DNA from: DATBAX01 sp963762965
GTDB lineage: Bacteria > Acidobacteriota > Terriglobia > Terriglobales > Acidobacteriaceae
Length of the DNA: 64,000 nt
Direction of reading: 5' to 3'
Assembly (NCBI GenBank): GCA_963762965.1
Contig: CAVXME010000001.1
Location: 372,001-436,000 of the forward strand
Under the pieces are notes generated by a model. That model did not search any database. It was not told the DNA's origin and worked only from the letters and a program-made list of their open reading frames with translations. Shown one piece after another: positions 33,711-43,412 of this stretch (the first letter of the stretch is position 1; each line of letters begins with the position of its first letter). The position numbers and the translations under genes were made by a program.

Positions 33711-34676
33711 TCACGATTTAACCGACGTCGTACTGAGCCCCGGATCCAATCTCGATTGCTTTGCCGACATCGTGGTGATTGTCACCACACTCACCACAAT
33801 CAAGAGCGTCCCAAGAATCGTGCGCGGGCCGATGGTCTCGCCTCCGATCAGATATCCCAGGGCCACCGCAACCAGGGGATTCACGTAAGCATAGGTGCCC
33901 ACCTTGGTGGGAGATTCATAATGCAATAGCCATACATAGGCGGTGAAGCCAATCAACGATCCTGCAATGATGAGATAAATGAGCGCGAACCAGGCGCGGC
34001 CGGAAACATTTTGCAGACGAAATCCAGAGAGTTCGCCGGAAACCGCTGTGAGCACAAAGAGCTGAATTCCACCGGTGAGCATCTGCGCGGCAGCGCTCAT
34101 TGCTTTCGAGGCCGGGAGCGTAAGTCTGCGACTGAGAATCGTTCCTACGGACCAACCCAACGCTGCAACTGTCAGCGCAATCGCGCCTCCCCGATCGATG
34201 GGTGCCTCGCCCAGCGAAACTGAGCGAAGCATTAAGACTGCAACCCCAACCATGCCGATCAGCAACCCGATCCCAAGCCTCGGCGTGAGACGCTGCGTAC
34301 GCAGAAAGATAATTTCCAGCAGTGTAATGAAAACCGGAATAGTCGCGAGAATGACCGCAGAAACACCCGAAGGAACTCGCTGCTCGGCCCAGAAAAGAGA
34401 ACCGTAATCGATCAAAAACATGAGAGTCCCAAGCAGACAGGCAGCAGCCCACTCTCGCCGGCTGGGCGAGGGCGTGCCTTGAAAACGCATCCATCCATAG
34501 AGGGCCAGGCCAGCAAAAGTAAACCGGGCGCCAGCCAGCATAAAGGGCGGGACCTCTTGAACGCCTACGCGGATGAAAAGATAAGTTGATCCCCAAACAA
34601 AGTAAATAATCGCAAACGCAAGCAGAATCTTCCATCGCACGGGCCGGTTTGAGTTACTCCGGATTGCATCGCTCAT
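33711..34676 (-). CDS. EamA/DMT-superfamily transporter
   Basis: The 321-residue protein has about ten membrane helices in two EamA repeats: ILLAFAIIYFVWGSTYLFIR, FTFAGLALYGWMRF, and in the second half TAYVWLLHYESPTKVGTYAY, VNPLVAVALGYLIGGETIGP. GGAG lies 7 bases upstream of the ATG. It resembles RhaT/EamA-type exporters of metabolites or amino acids. The substrate is unknown and it stands alone. Confidence 0.92.
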   Translation of the reverse strand: MSDAIRSNSNRPVRWKILLAFAIIYFVWGSTYLFIRVGVQEVPPFMLAGARFTFAGLALYGWMRFQGTPSPSRREWAAACLLGTLMFLIDYGSLFWAEQRVPSGVSAVILATIPVFITLLEIIFLRTQRLTPRLGIGLLIGMVGVAVLMLRSVSLGEAPIDRGGAIALTVAALGWSVGTILSRRLTLPASKAMSAAAQMLTGGIQLFVLTAVSGELSGFRLQNVSGRAWFALIYLIIAGSLIGFTAYVWLLHYESPTKVGTYAYVNPLVAVALGYLIGGETIGPRTILGTLLIVVSVVTITTMSAKQSRLDPGLSTTSVKS

Positions 34677-34873
34677 GAAAGATCTCCGAACTCGTTTGCA
34701 AATATTGATTCGATGCGGATCGTCATCGCGTGATTCTTAATATGAATTCAGAAAATATTTGATTCGGAATTGTGCTTAGGTAAGTGCGGGTGTGCTGTAC
34801 TCTTCGGCAGCGGGGCGCGTTCCACTTCGTACCCAATTCTCCAGCCAGATCGTCATAACAACTGTTATGAAAA

Positions 34874-36019
34874 TCATGGCCCATGGGATTGCAGGCGAGC
34901 GCAAAAGCACGGCACCCCGAAACGAACCATCGCAAACCAAACGGCGACCAGGCCCAGGCTGGCGAGAATAGCTGCAATCCGGCGGGACCGGCTTCCCGGC
35001 AGAGGCAGCGAAACCAACGACTGCATCAACAATGCGAATGGCAAGCTCACAATTAAATCCACCAGGTAGTGCTGCCCGGTTCCCAGCGTCGCTATTACCG
35101 TCAAGACCAGATAAAGAAGCATGAACACGCGGGCTGGAAATACGAACCGGCGGCTATTCCATACCAGCAGAATCACCCATCCCATGTGCAGCGAGGGAAA
35201 CGCATTGCGTGGGATTGCGGGCGCGACAGAAACCTTTTCGAGCACGATCTTGTGCAACTCACTGTAGGGTAGCCGGGCCCAGGGAAAATCCCGCGTGAAA
35301 ACATAGACCGGCCCCGTAGCGGGCAGCAGATCATAAAAAAGCCATCCGCCCACTCCTGCCAGCATGAATAAAGTAAGAATGAACCAGGGAGGCCGTGTCG
35401 TTCTAACTGGGATGTGCCAGGCACAGACAGCCGCCATCACAAATGGCAACGAGTCGTAAGTCAGCAAGGCGCTCTTGGTCAAAATCCTGCTGTCGACCAT
35501 CGCACTACCTACTAAGAAGCTGGGCTGAAAACCGAAACTGCCATCCGCGACAAACAGCCAGAGATCGTAGGTCTTCGGATTCAGAACGCCAGTCGTACCC
35601 AGAGCGTGTTGCGCAACAAATAGGAAAATAATCAGCGTCGCAGATTCTCCCAGCAGCACCAGCGCATTCGACCGCGTTTCAGGTCCAGACCAAAATGCCC
35701 GCAGCGCCAGCATGAATAGTGCTGCAAAGCCTGGCAAAGCCAAACAGCTTGAAACACTGAGCACCCAGAATGGTACCGATGGGAAATGAACGATGGCCGC
35801 AAACGCCGCAGTCGCAAGCAGCAACCCATAAATCTCCCTGCGAGACGGAGATAACCGCAGGAAGAAAAACACTGCGCCAGCAATGCCGCATGGGATGTAC
35901 GGTTCGTTGAAATTCGACAGAAAGGCCCAGCGCAATAAGAATGCTCCCCAAGCTATGGATAAGAGACTCGGCAAAACAACAGACTTCGGATTCGCAAAGC
36001 TGAGCTTTTCCCAGGCCAT
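34874..36019 (-). CDS. PAP2-superfamily membrane phosphatase/phosphotransferase
   Basis: From the Met at 36019 the protein has 381 residues; a longer start at 36097 adds 26 residues unlike the rest. It has about ten hydrophobic segments. The PAP2 active-site motifs appear late: RNAFPSLHMGWVILLVWNSR (S-x-H) and TLGTGQHYLVDLIVSLPFAL (the catalytic histidine and aspartate). This pattern is closest to the AUR1/inositol-phosphorylceramide-synthase-like PAP2_3 group, so a lipid phosphate transfer role is plausible. It is divergent from the YdeP-type gene. Confidence 0.78.
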   Translation of the reverse strand: MAWEKLSFANPKSVVLPSLLSIAWGAFLLRWAFLSNFNEPYIPCGIAGAVFFFLRLSPSRREIYGLLLATAAFAAIVHFPSVPFWVLSVSSCLALPGFAALFMLALRAFWSGPETRSNALVLLGESATLIIFLFVAQHALGTTGVLNPKTYDLWLFVADGSFGFQPSFLVGSAMVDSRILTKSALLTYDSLPFVMAAVCAWHIPVRTTRPPWFILTLFMLAGVGGWLFYDLLPATGPVYVFTRDFPWARLPYSELHKIVLEKVSVAPAIPRNAFPSLHMGWVILLVWNSRRFVFPARVFMLLYLVLTVIATLGTGQHYLVDLIVSLPFALLMQSLVSLPLPGSRSRRIAAILASLGLVAVWFAMVRFGVPCFCARLQSHGP

Positions 36020-36176
36020 GGTTTGGTGTGACGAGAATATCCGATTCAAAAGCAGCAGACCACCATCCGAGGTAACCGCAATTCCATTTTCCCGCATGGG
36101 ATTGCGGGATTGTTTCTTGAGTTATACCCTTGCCATGTTGCGACGCGTTTTCGTTGAGACAGCGGCGTGTCAGAAA

Positions 36177-38588
36177 ATGTCTGAAATGAAGAGCGAAGAT
36201 CCAATCCGGAACCAGTCCAGGAAAACTCCGGCAGCTTCGGAAGGGCCGCCTACAGCGTCCTCGACTCGAGCTCTCGCGCAGCCCCCGGACGATTTCACCG
36301 GACTCAAGCTCACCGCACCCAAAACTTACGTCGCGGGCGTGCCCGCGGTCATCCGCGCCATGCAGCACATCAACGCCGAATCTGGGATTCTCCGTGGCGC
36401 AAAAGCGTTAATGGTGCTGAACCAGAAACATGGGATCGACTGCATGAGCTGTGCCTGGCCCGAACCGGACGGCAATCGCCGCCTGGCGGAATTCTGCGAA
36501 AACGGCGCCAAAGCAGTCGCGTGGGAAGCCGATTCGCGCCAAGTCACGCCCGCATTCTTCCAGCAATATTCCGTCGAAGAGCTTTCCCGGCGTTCCGATT
36601 ACTGGCTCGGTCAGCAGGGACGCATCATGCAACCCATGGTGCTGCGATCAGGAGCCGATCGCTACCAGACCATCTCCTGGGATGACGCGTTCCAATTGCT
36701 GGCCGGCGAACTGAATTCGCTAGCCAGTCCCGATGAAGCGATTTTCTACACCTCCGGCCGCGCCAGCAATGAGGCTGCTTTTGCTTATCAGTTGTTTGTC
36801 CGCCAATTTGGCACTAACAACCTTCCCGATTGTTCCAACATGTGCCACGAGAGTTCCGGATCGGCGCTGACTCCGGCGATTGGCATCGGCAAAGGCACGG
36901 TCACGCTGGATGATTTTGCCAAGGCCCAGGTGATTCTCATCATTGGGCAGAATCCCGGCACCAATCACCCGCGCATGCTGACCACGCTCAAACATGCGAA
37001 AGAGTCCGGCGCAAAGATCATCTGCATGAATCCGCTGATCGAGCCCGGATTGCTGCGCTTCAAAGATCCGCAGGAAGTTTCCGGAGTGATTGGCAAGGGC
37101 ACCGCGCTCAGCGATCTGTACCTGCAAGTCCGCATCAACGGCGATGTTGCCTTGCTCAAGGGCATCATGAAGGAAATGTTGGCGCTGGAGGATGCGCGCC
37201 CCGGCACCGTGATCGCCTGGGATTTTGTGCGCGACAAAACTCACGGCTGGGGTGAATTTGCCGCCGATCTGCGAAAAGAAAATTGGGAATCGCTGGAGAC
37301 GCAGTCGGGCATCCCGCGAGCAGAAATGCAGCAGGTCGCCGAATTGCTGGCATCGTCAGAGCGCATTATTGCCTGCTGGGCAATGGGACTGACGCAACAT
37401 AAGAACGCCGTAGGAACCATTCAAGAGATCGTGAATCTCCTGCTCATGCGCGGCAGTATCGGCAAACCGGGAGCCGGCGTTTGCCCAGTGCGCGGCCATT
37501 CCAATGTGCAAGGCGATCGCACCATGGGAATTTGGGAGCGCCCCAAGAAAGATTTCCTCGATAGGCTGAAGGAGGTTTTGCATTTCGATCCGCCCCGGCA
37601 CGACGGCCTGGATACGGTTGAGTCCATCAAGGCCATGCACGCGGGCCGAGGCAAAGTGTTCTTTGCCCTGGGAGGCAATTTTCTCTCGGCCACGCCCGAT
37701 ACCGAATACACGGCGCTGGCGTTGCGCAACACGAACCTGACCGTGCACGTAAGCACAAAATTAAATCGCTCGCACCTGGTCACGGGCAAACAAGCGCTGA
37801 TTCTTCCCTGCCTGGGACGCACGGAGATTGACTTGCGAAAATCGGGCCCGCAGTTTGTCACGACTGAGAATTCGATGGGCGTGGTCGAAATCTCAAGAGG
37901 GCGACTGAAGCCAGCTTCCGAACACCTGTTGTCGGAACCAGCGATTGTGTGCCGCCTAGCGAAAGCTACGCTCGGCTCTAAAACAACCGTGGATTGGGAC
38001 GCCCTCGCCGACAATTACGATAAAATCCGCGATCTGATTGCCGCCTGCATTCCGGGCTGCGATGACTACAACGAAAAAGTCCGACAGCCGAGTGGCTTCT
38101 ATCTTCCCAACGACCCGCGTGAAGGACACTTCGATGACACGCCAACCGGTAAAGCCAATTTCACCGTTCATTCTCTGCCTGATCACTCGCTGGCGCCAGG
38201 CCAATTGGTCATGATGACCATTCGCAGCCATGACCAGTTCAACACCACGATTTATGGATTGAATGATTACTACCGCGGCATCTTCTCCGAACGCCGCGTG
38301 ATTCTCATGAATCCGGACGACATTCGCGAACAGGGCCTGCAAGCGGGAGACGTGGTTGACCTCACCAGCCATTGGCAAGGCGAGCAGCGCGCAGCCAAAC
38401 GTTTCATCGTTGTCCCATACAACGTCCCCAAATCGAATTGCGCGACGTACTTTCCGGAAGCCAATGTGCTGGTTCCGGTGGGTAGCGTGGCCGAACACAG
38501 CAACACGCCGGTATCAAAGTTCGTGATTATTTCTTTGAGCAAAGCTGCGGAACAGGGCGTGAAGCTCGATGCAGCGTGGATCCACTAG
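36177..38588 (+). CDS. FdhF/YdeP-family molybdopterin oxidoreductase
   Basis: The protein has 803 residues from the ATG at 36177; the frame is open upstream but would run antisense through the PAP2 gene, so that part is rejected. KHGIDCMSCAWPEPDGNRRL near residues 80-100, LPDCSNMCHESSGSALTPAI, and the C-terminal molydopterin dinucleotide-binding part (RSHDQFNTTIYGLNDYYRGI) fit the TIGR01701/YdeP group. These enzymes lack the usual four-cysteine Fe-S motif near the N-terminus of formate dehydrogenases. The substrate is uncertain; E. coli YdeP is linked to acid resistance. Confidence 0.88.
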   Translation: MSEMKSEDPIRNQSRKTPAASEGPPTASSTRALAQPPDDFTGLKLTAPKTYVAGVPAVIRAMQHINAESGILRGAKALMVLNQKHGIDCMSCAWPEPDGNRRLAEFCENGAKAVAWEADSRQVTPAFFQQYSVEELSRRSDYWLGQQGRIMQPMVLRSGADRYQTISWDDAFQLLAGELNSLASPDEAIFYTSGRASNEAAFAYQLFVRQFGTNNLPDCSNMCHESSGSALTPAIGIGKGTVTLDDFAKAQVILIIGQNPGTNHPRMLTTLKHAKESGAKIICMNPLIEPGLLRFKDPQEVSGVIGKGTALSDLYLQVRINGDVALLKGIMKEMLALEDARPGTVIAWDFVRDKTHGWGEFAADLRKENWESLETQSGIPRAEMQQVAELLASSERIIACWAMGLTQHKNAVGTIQEIVNLLLMRGSIGKPGAGVCPVRGHSNVQGDRTMGIWERPKKDFLDRLKEVLHFDPPRHDGLDTVESIKAMHAGRGKVFFALGGNFLSATPDTEYTALALRNTNLTVHVSTKLNRSHLVTGKQALILPCLGRTEIDLRKSGPQFVTTENSMGVVEISRGRLKPASEHLLSEPAIVCRLAKATLGSKTTVDWDALADNYDKIRDLIAACIPGCDDYNEKVRQPSGFYLPNDPREGHFDDTPTGKANFTVHSLPDHSLAPGQLVMMTIRSHDQFNTTIYGLNDYYRGIFSERRVILMNPDDIREQGLQAGDVVDLTSHWQGEQRAAKRFIVVPYNVPKSNCATYFPEANVLVPVGSVAEHSNTPVSKFVIISLSKAAEQGVKLDAAWIH

Positions 38589-38602
38589 GTTCTTTCTCTT
38601 TT

Positions 38603-39238
38603 TCAATTCGGCTTGAAGTGGTAATACACATCCTGCTTGGAAGGGATCGCCACTCCGTCCCGGGTCGCTGGACTGAAATGCCAATTCTCCAAAGCCGCCA
38701 GCACCTTGGCATCAATTGCCGGACGCAGCCCCTGCACCAATACTTTGTCGACGATGTTACCTTTTTCGTCGATGGTAATTTCAACCACCACACTGCCTTC
38801 GATCCCCCCGACCAGATCGGCAGGGCTCACTACTGGTTCGGCGGACAAGACGGGCAGCGCTGGGCGCACTTCGTGGCCGAATGAGCCGCCGTAAAGCGAT
38901 CCATATTGCGAACCCGCGGGCGTCGGCACGCTAGCATCCGGCGGACGCGCCTTCGCTTGATTCTTACGGCGATTCCAAGTGAGGCGCCCTTCCATCACTC
39001 TTTGGCGCCGGGCCCGTTCGGCCGAGGACTTGGAATTTGCTACTGTCGCGGCACGGTTTGGCCAATAAAGCTGCGTCACTGAAGTCCCATTTTCCCCGGC
39101 AAGCGCCGAGGATGGCGCAATCACGGTGGGTGTCGGAACGTGCAGAAGAAATGCCAGAAACAAACCATGCGCGGTCAGTGATACGCCTTGCCATCTACTT
39201 TGCTGCTTCGGAATCGGGCGGTGAAGAATAGAAAACAT
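38603..39238 (-). CDS. TonB-family energy-transducer protein
   Basis: The 211-residue protein has one N-terminal hydrophobic segment (about 17-40, VSLTAHGLFLAFLLHVPTPT), a basic middle part and a C-terminal TonB domain (about 125-210): LVGGIEGSVVVEITIDEKGN, IVDKVLVQGLRPAIDAKVLA, ALENWHFSPATRDG. Such proteins couple proton-motive force to TonB-dependent receptors. No ExbB or ExbD lies nearby. It is shorter than E. coli TonB and lacks a long Pro-rich spacer. Confidence 0.85.
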   Translation of the reverse strand: MFSILHRPIPKQQSRWQGVSLTAHGLFLAFLLHVPTPTVIAPSSALAGENGTSVTQLYWPNRAATVANSKSSAERARRQRVMEGRLTWNRRKNQAKARPPDASVPTPAGSQYGSLYGGSFGHEVRPALPVLSAEPVVSPADLVGGIEGSVVVEITIDEKGNIVDKVLVQGLRPAIDAKVLAALENWHFSPATRDGVAIPSKQDVYYHFKPN

Positions 39239-39317
39239 AGGTTACCGCGGGCTCAGCCGCTCTCCCCATTAGACGACCGGGAACGCCTCTGGTAAACAGG
39301 ATTTTTCCGGCCAGCCG

Positions 39318-39851
39318 TTACGTCTGTTTCCGGCCGGCCGGGACAATCTTCGCCGTGGTAATCGCCTGCCCCACGTGACGCTGGGTGTGATCGGCCACAT
39401 GCACCAGTAATCCTCCAACCGAAGTTGGTAACTGCTTCTTGCCGATCCCCCGGACTTGCTCCAGATTCGCACCCTCGAAAGCACGAATACGCGCCGCACT
39501 CTTCTCCAGGGCTGAGGTCAATTCCGCGAACAGTTCATTTCTCGTCGCTGCGGGATCCAATTCGGTTTTAAGCGCTGCCAACTGCTCCGCGGTCAGCGGA
39601 TTTCCTTCCGCATAAGTCAGCAGCCGATCGAGACTCCGCGCAATATGGCGCAGGTGGAAAGCCACCGGTGCAATGCCTGCGGGACGAGCATTCAATTCTT
39701 CATCAGTCAGGCCGCCGCACCAGCGTTCGACGTCTTCTTTTGCCATCTCCAGAGCGTGCAGAACCGCTCGCGGCACAGCTGGAACTTCCTTCAACGTGGC
39801 GCGCAGCCAGGGCTCCGGCAACTTCGGTTCCGGCAAATTACTCTCGCTCAT
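39318..39851 (-). CDS. DinB-family protein
   Basis: This is a 177-residue four-helix protein. AVLHALEMAKEDVERWCGGL, then GIAPVAFHLRHIARSLDRLL carrying the first histidines, and SVGGLLVHVADHTQRHVGQA with further histidines, make up the metal-binding triad of DinB/YfiT-like proteins. Family members act as metal-dependent thiol transferases or hydrolases, and many have no known substrate. It stands alone between two unrelated minus-strand genes. Confidence 0.88.
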   Translation of the reverse strand: MSESNLPEPKLPEPWLRATLKEVPAVPRAVLHALEMAKEDVERWCGGLTDEELNARPAGIAPVAFHLRHIARSLDRLLTYAEGNPLTAEQLAALKTELDPAATRNELFAELTSALEKSAARIRAFEGANLEQVRGIGKKQLPTSVGGLLVHVADHTQRHVGQAITTAKIVPAGRKQT

Positions 39852-39931
39852 TCCCCCACCTCGATAGTCAGCCTATGCGGGAAGGCTCGGAGTTGGCAAT
39901 GGGAAGGCAGGTCAATCGTGGGAAGGACGCT

Positions 39932-40330
39932 TTACGCGTTGGCGACAGCCGGCGAACGGCTGGGCTGGAAACACTCGCGAATTTCCTGGATGGTGGAAGT
40001 AATAATCGGCGTGCGGTATTCGGGATGATGAAACTCCAGGTGCATACCGCGGCCGACAAAGTGCAACTTCAGCATGGAACCGCCCCAGGACGAACCCGCA
40101 ATCGCCACCAGCACCGGCTCCGGACAGTATTCCGGATGCCCGGAAATCAGCGCGTGGCTCTCCCCCATAAACACCACCTTGTATTGGTGGTGACGGGTAT
40201 GAATGTGAAGTTCGGTGTCAGGCGCCAGGTCCTTGAGAAAGACTCCGCCCTCAATTTCCGACTGCACAATCCGGCAATTGATCTCATCGCTGAGATTGGG
40301 ATGCGGCGCGAACATTGACAAATGGTCCAC
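39932..40330 (-). CDS. hypothetical protein
   Basis: I do not recognise this 132-residue soluble protein. The GTG at 40330 has AGCGAG nearby; an ATG at 40315 is an alternative. It is rich in histidines (TELHIHTRHHQYKVVFMGES, and MHLEFHHPEYRTP), which could bind metal. A beta-rich pattern with ALISGHPEYCPEPVLVAIAG and a short helical end is visible. Its neighbours give no functional clue. Confidence 0.6.
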   Translation of the reverse strand: MDHLSMFAPHPNLSDEINCRIVQSEIEGGVFLKDLAPDTELHIHTRHHQYKVVFMGESHALISGHPEYCPEPVLVAIAGSSWGGSMLKLHFVGRGMHLEFHHPEYRTPIITSTIQEIRECFQPSRSPAVANA

Positions 40331-40518
40331 TAAACTCGCTTTCTGCTAATCCCAAATAGACCGCGCGTCGCGGGATTGGTGAGCCGACAGAACCGCCGGA
40401 CCAACCCTTTGAAGCAACCCGCGTACCGGTCTCCGTTCCTCAAGCATAAGCCCCCCGTCAAATCGAGTCCAACCCGAAGTTAGGCACCGCCCCAAACTTT
40501 GGGCGTAAGACCCAGGGA

Positions 40519-40959
40519 TCAGGCGGTCATGCTGACGCCGGCCAACTCCGCCAGAATGGACTGCGCACTGCCGCTGGCACTAGAACTGGACGGCGCAGTG
40601 GTCGGATTCGGTGCGACATGTCCGCCATGATGATGGTGGTGGTGGACTTGCGCGCCCCCGCCGGCGTTCTGCACATCCTGCTGCACGGCAGCATAGGCTT
40701 TTTGCGCGGCCGCCAGATTTCCGGTCTGCAAGTCGGATCCCAGACTACTGAAATCCTGACCAAGCTGGGTGTTTAGGATAGCGGTTGAACTGGGCGCGTT
40801 TTGAGTCAGAGCGCCAAACACTTGCTGCGCACTGCTGAGGTTTCCCGTCTGCAAAGCCTGTGCCAGTTGCTGAAACTCGGTTTGCTTCTGCTTCGCGCTA
40901 CTTTGCAAGGTGCTGGCGCCACTAAGTGCGTTGCTGGAAAGAATTCCTGCGATCGACAT
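40519..40959 (-). CDS. repeat-family protein with natural hexahistidine run
   Basis: I do not recognise the family. A perfect AAGGAGG lies upstream of the ATG at 40959, giving 146 residues. Two copies of one helical unit are visible: FQQLAQALQTGNLSSAQQVF and FSSLGSDLQTGNLAAAQKAY, each followed by a short spacer. A run VHHHHHHGGHV sits near residues 101-111, before a Ser/Pro/Thr-rich linker and a short hydrophobic end. The same unit occurs in the protein at 45421-46224, which is clearly a paralogue. There is no signal peptide. Confidence 0.7.
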   Translation of the reverse strand: MSIAGILSSNALSGASTLQSSAKQKQTEFQQLAQALQTGNLSSAQQVFGALTQNAPSSTAILNTQLGQDFSSLGSDLQTGNLAAAQKAYAAVQQDVQNAGGGAQVHHHHHHGGHVAPNPTTAPSSSSASGSAQSILAELAGVSMTA

Positions 40960-41248
40960 GCTCGGCCTCCTTAGAAAATGGCCATCGAGGAAAATGGACA
41001 TGGAGCGCGGCATCAAGCTTGACCCGCCGGCTCTCCACATCCAATTGCATGTCTTCTGCCATTGCCGTCGATATTAGGAATGTTGCCGCGGTTCTGATTC
41101 CATTGAGGATGTACGCAAAGCGTTCCCAACCGAATGGCAAGTTGTGGAATCGCAATCGGCAGATCGCTCCTGCCTGCCCGGCAACTGGGCAAAACCTGCC
41201 GCCCGACGCCCTGAAGTCTTCAATTCCTGCGAATACTGTCACATTCGA

Positions 41249-42118
41249 TCATGGGCTTGCTGCCGTAACCCTCCGCAGCAGCTCCGCCGCCTTCATTCGT
41301 TGGCAATGTTCTTTAAAGTCCGGACGCGGTCCCTTCCAGCGCAGATCATCGACCGTATCAAAAACCGGCACATCCAGTCGCAGGGTTGCCAGGGTGCGAA
41401 ACAACAGGGCATCGTTCCAACCGCTGAATAGCGATTCCGAAAGCAACCTCGCCTTCTTTATGGATGGATGCCATTCTCGCCAATCTTTCGGAATGTCCTC
41501 CAGATGAGGGTACTGAGAAAGTGCAAGCGCCGCGGCTTTTTGGCCCCATCCCGATATGCCGGGAAAGCCATCGGCACTATCGCCGACCACCGCCAGGTAG
41601 TCCGGAATCGATCGGGGCTTTACCCCGAACTTGGTCTCCACGCCCGCTTCATCGCGCACAATATCGCGCCTGCGGTCCAGTTGAACCACCCGCGTGCCCA
41701 CCACACACTGACTGAGATCTTTATCTGGCGTGCAAATGAACACTTGCTTCACGCGGTCATCTTTGGCTGCTTTACCGGCGGCAGCAGCCAGCGCGTCATC
41801 CGCTTCGAAATAGACCATGGGCCACACCACCACCCCCATGGCTTGCAGCGCTTCCTCGAGAATCGGAAACTGCGAAAGCAGTTCCGGTGCCACTCCTTCG
41901 CTGGTCTTGTATCCGGGATACAGATCGTTGCGAAATGACTCCACAACATGATCGGTGGCAACCCCGAGGTGAGTGGTCCCGCGTTCAATCATGGATAAAA
42001 CGGAAGTCAGGACGCCACGCACGGCTCCGATCTCCTGGCCATTCGCATCCGACGCAGCAGGCACGGCGAAAAAATGCCGGAATAACTCATAGGTCCCGTC
42101 AATCAGGTGCACATCCAT
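41249..42118 (-). CDS. 5'-3' exonuclease (FEN/PIN family)
   Basis: The start at 42118 is set by GGAG five bases upstream and gives 289 residues. It resembles the 5' nuclease domain of DNA polymerase I. MDVHLIDGTYELFRHFFAVP, ALAAAAGKAAKDDRVKQVFI and CTPDKDLSQCVVGTRVVQLD hold conserved acidic residues. VVGDSADGFPGISGWGQKAA is the helix-hairpin-helix region with two more acidic residues. No polymerase domain follows, so it is a stand-alone structure-specific nuclease. It diverges from the NeuC-like gene. Confidence 0.85.
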   Translation of the reverse strand: MDVHLIDGTYELFRHFFAVPAASDANGQEIGAVRGVLTSVLSMIERGTTHLGVATDHVVESFRNDLYPGYKTSEGVAPELLSQFPILEEALQAMGVVVWPMVYFEADDALAAAAGKAAKDDRVKQVFICTPDKDLSQCVVGTRVVQLDRRRDIVRDEAGVETKFGVKPRSIPDYLAVVGDSADGFPGISGWGQKAAALALSQYPHLEDIPKDWREWHPSIKKARLLSESLFSGWNDALLFRTLATLRLDVPVFDTVDDLRWKGPRPDFKEHCQRMKAAELLRRVTAASP

Positions 42119-42248
42119 GCGGCTCCGATCAGTTTTTCTGCGAGCGATGGTATACGATCCGGCAAGCGATCCAAAACTGATCTCCACGCGACATGTAGAA
42201 TCATGCCTGCCTCTACTCAATTATTTCTAGCCGAGGTTCCGGTCCCAA

Positions 42249-43391
42249 GTGAAACGCACCATCGCCGCAATTACCTCCTCCCGATCGGACTACGCCCATT
42301 TGCATTGGTTGTTGCATGACCTCGCCAGGCATCCTGCGATCGATCTGCAAGTGATCGCGCTGGGCCCGCATCTTTCGCCAGAGTTCGGCCACACCGGGAC
42401 AGAAATCCCAAAGAATCCGGTGGCGTTGACTACTATCGAATGCCTGCTCAGTTCCGACACTGACGTGGGCATGGCGAAGACTTTAGGCCTCGCCACTCTC
42501 GGACTAGCCGACGCACTCGGCCGCATCCGTCCCGACATCGTTCTTCTCATCGCAGACCGCTACGAGATGCTGGCCCCGGCTTCCGTGGCCCTGACACTAC
42601 GAATTCCGATCGCCCATATCGAGGGCGGCGAAATCACCTCCGGCGCCATCGACGACGCCGTGCGCAACGCGATTACCAAGATGAGCCATCTGCACTTCGC
42701 CTGCACCCGCACTGCGCAGCAGCGTGTCATCGCCATGGGAGAGCAGCCCTGGCGAGTAGGCTTCAGCGGCAGTTTGTCGTTAGATCATCTCCGCCGCGCT
42801 AAGTTGTTGACCAGGCCACAAGTTGAGAAAGCATTGGGAATTAAGCTTAATAAGACTAGAAAGAACATTCTCGCTCTCTATCATCCCGTGACCTTGATGA
42901 AGGACACGGTGAAAGAGGCCGAAGAAATGCTCGCGGCGCTGCGCGGAACTAAACATCAAATTCTTTTCATCTATCCCAATGCCGACGCCGGCAGCAGAAA
43001 GCTGGTCCAGATGACGGAGCGATTCATCGCCGCGAATCCCGGTTCCAAACTCTTTGTGAATCTGGATCACACCACTTATCTCAGTCTGCTAAGAAATGTA
43101 GATCTTCTGATGGGAAACTCCAGCAGCGGCATCATCGAATCCACTTCTCTGGGGATTCCCACACTCAATATCGGCATCCGCCAGCGCGGACGCGAGCACG
43201 CCCCCAACGTTCTCGACGTCCCCGCGGATCGAAAAGAAATTCTCCGAGCGATGCAACAGGCCCTGTCTCCCGAGTTCCGGCATTCGGTGCAGGGCCTCGA
43301 AAACCCTTACGGAGACGGGCATGCCTCGCAAAAAATCACCCGCGTACTCGTCAAAACTCCGCTCGGCTCGAAGCTCTTGTTCAAGACATAA
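42249..43391 (+). CDS. UDP-N-acetylglucosamine 2-epimerase (hydrolysing), NeuC-like
   Basis: The 380-residue protein uses a GTG start. It has the GT-B-type epimerase fold: AAITSSRSDYAHLHWLLHDL at the N-terminus, RPDIVLLIADRYEMLAPASV, IAHIEGGEITSGAIDDAVRN, and LLMGNSSSGIIESTSLGIPT. These match the hydrolysing UDP-sugar 2-epimerases such as NeuC and LegG. With the DegT aminotransferase 21 bp downstream it suggests synthesis of a modified amino or nonulosonic sugar for the cell surface. No NeuB or CMP transferase lies within the window. Confidence 0.88.
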   Translation: MKRTIAAITSSRSDYAHLHWLLHDLARHPAIDLQVIALGPHLSPEFGHTGTEIPKNPVALTTIECLLSSDTDVGMAKTLGLATLGLADALGRIRPDIVLLIADRYEMLAPASVALTLRIPIAHIEGGEITSGAIDDAVRNAITKMSHLHFACTRTAQQRVIAMGEQPWRVGFSGSLSLDHLRRAKLLTRPQVEKALGIKLNKTRKNILALYHPVTLMKDTVKEAEEMLAALRGTKHQILFIYPNADAGSRKLVQMTERFIAANPGSKLFVNLDHTTYLSLLRNVDLLMGNSSSGIIESTSLGIPTLNIGIRQRGREHAPNVLDVPADRKEILRAMQQALSPEFRHSVQGLENPYGDGHASQKITRVLVKTPLGSKLLFKT

Positions 43392-43412
43392 ACCTCTCAT
43401 GACCCTACGAAA

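Noticed and set aside
35883..36176. Upstream extension of the YdeP-type oxidoreductase reading frame
   Set aside because: It runs antisense through the PAP2 gene and shows no oxidoreductase similarity; homologues begin near MSEMKSED.
40651..40668. Six-histidine run taken as vector contamination
   Set aside because: It lies inside a gene with natural context and a paralogue without a tag elsewhere in the window.
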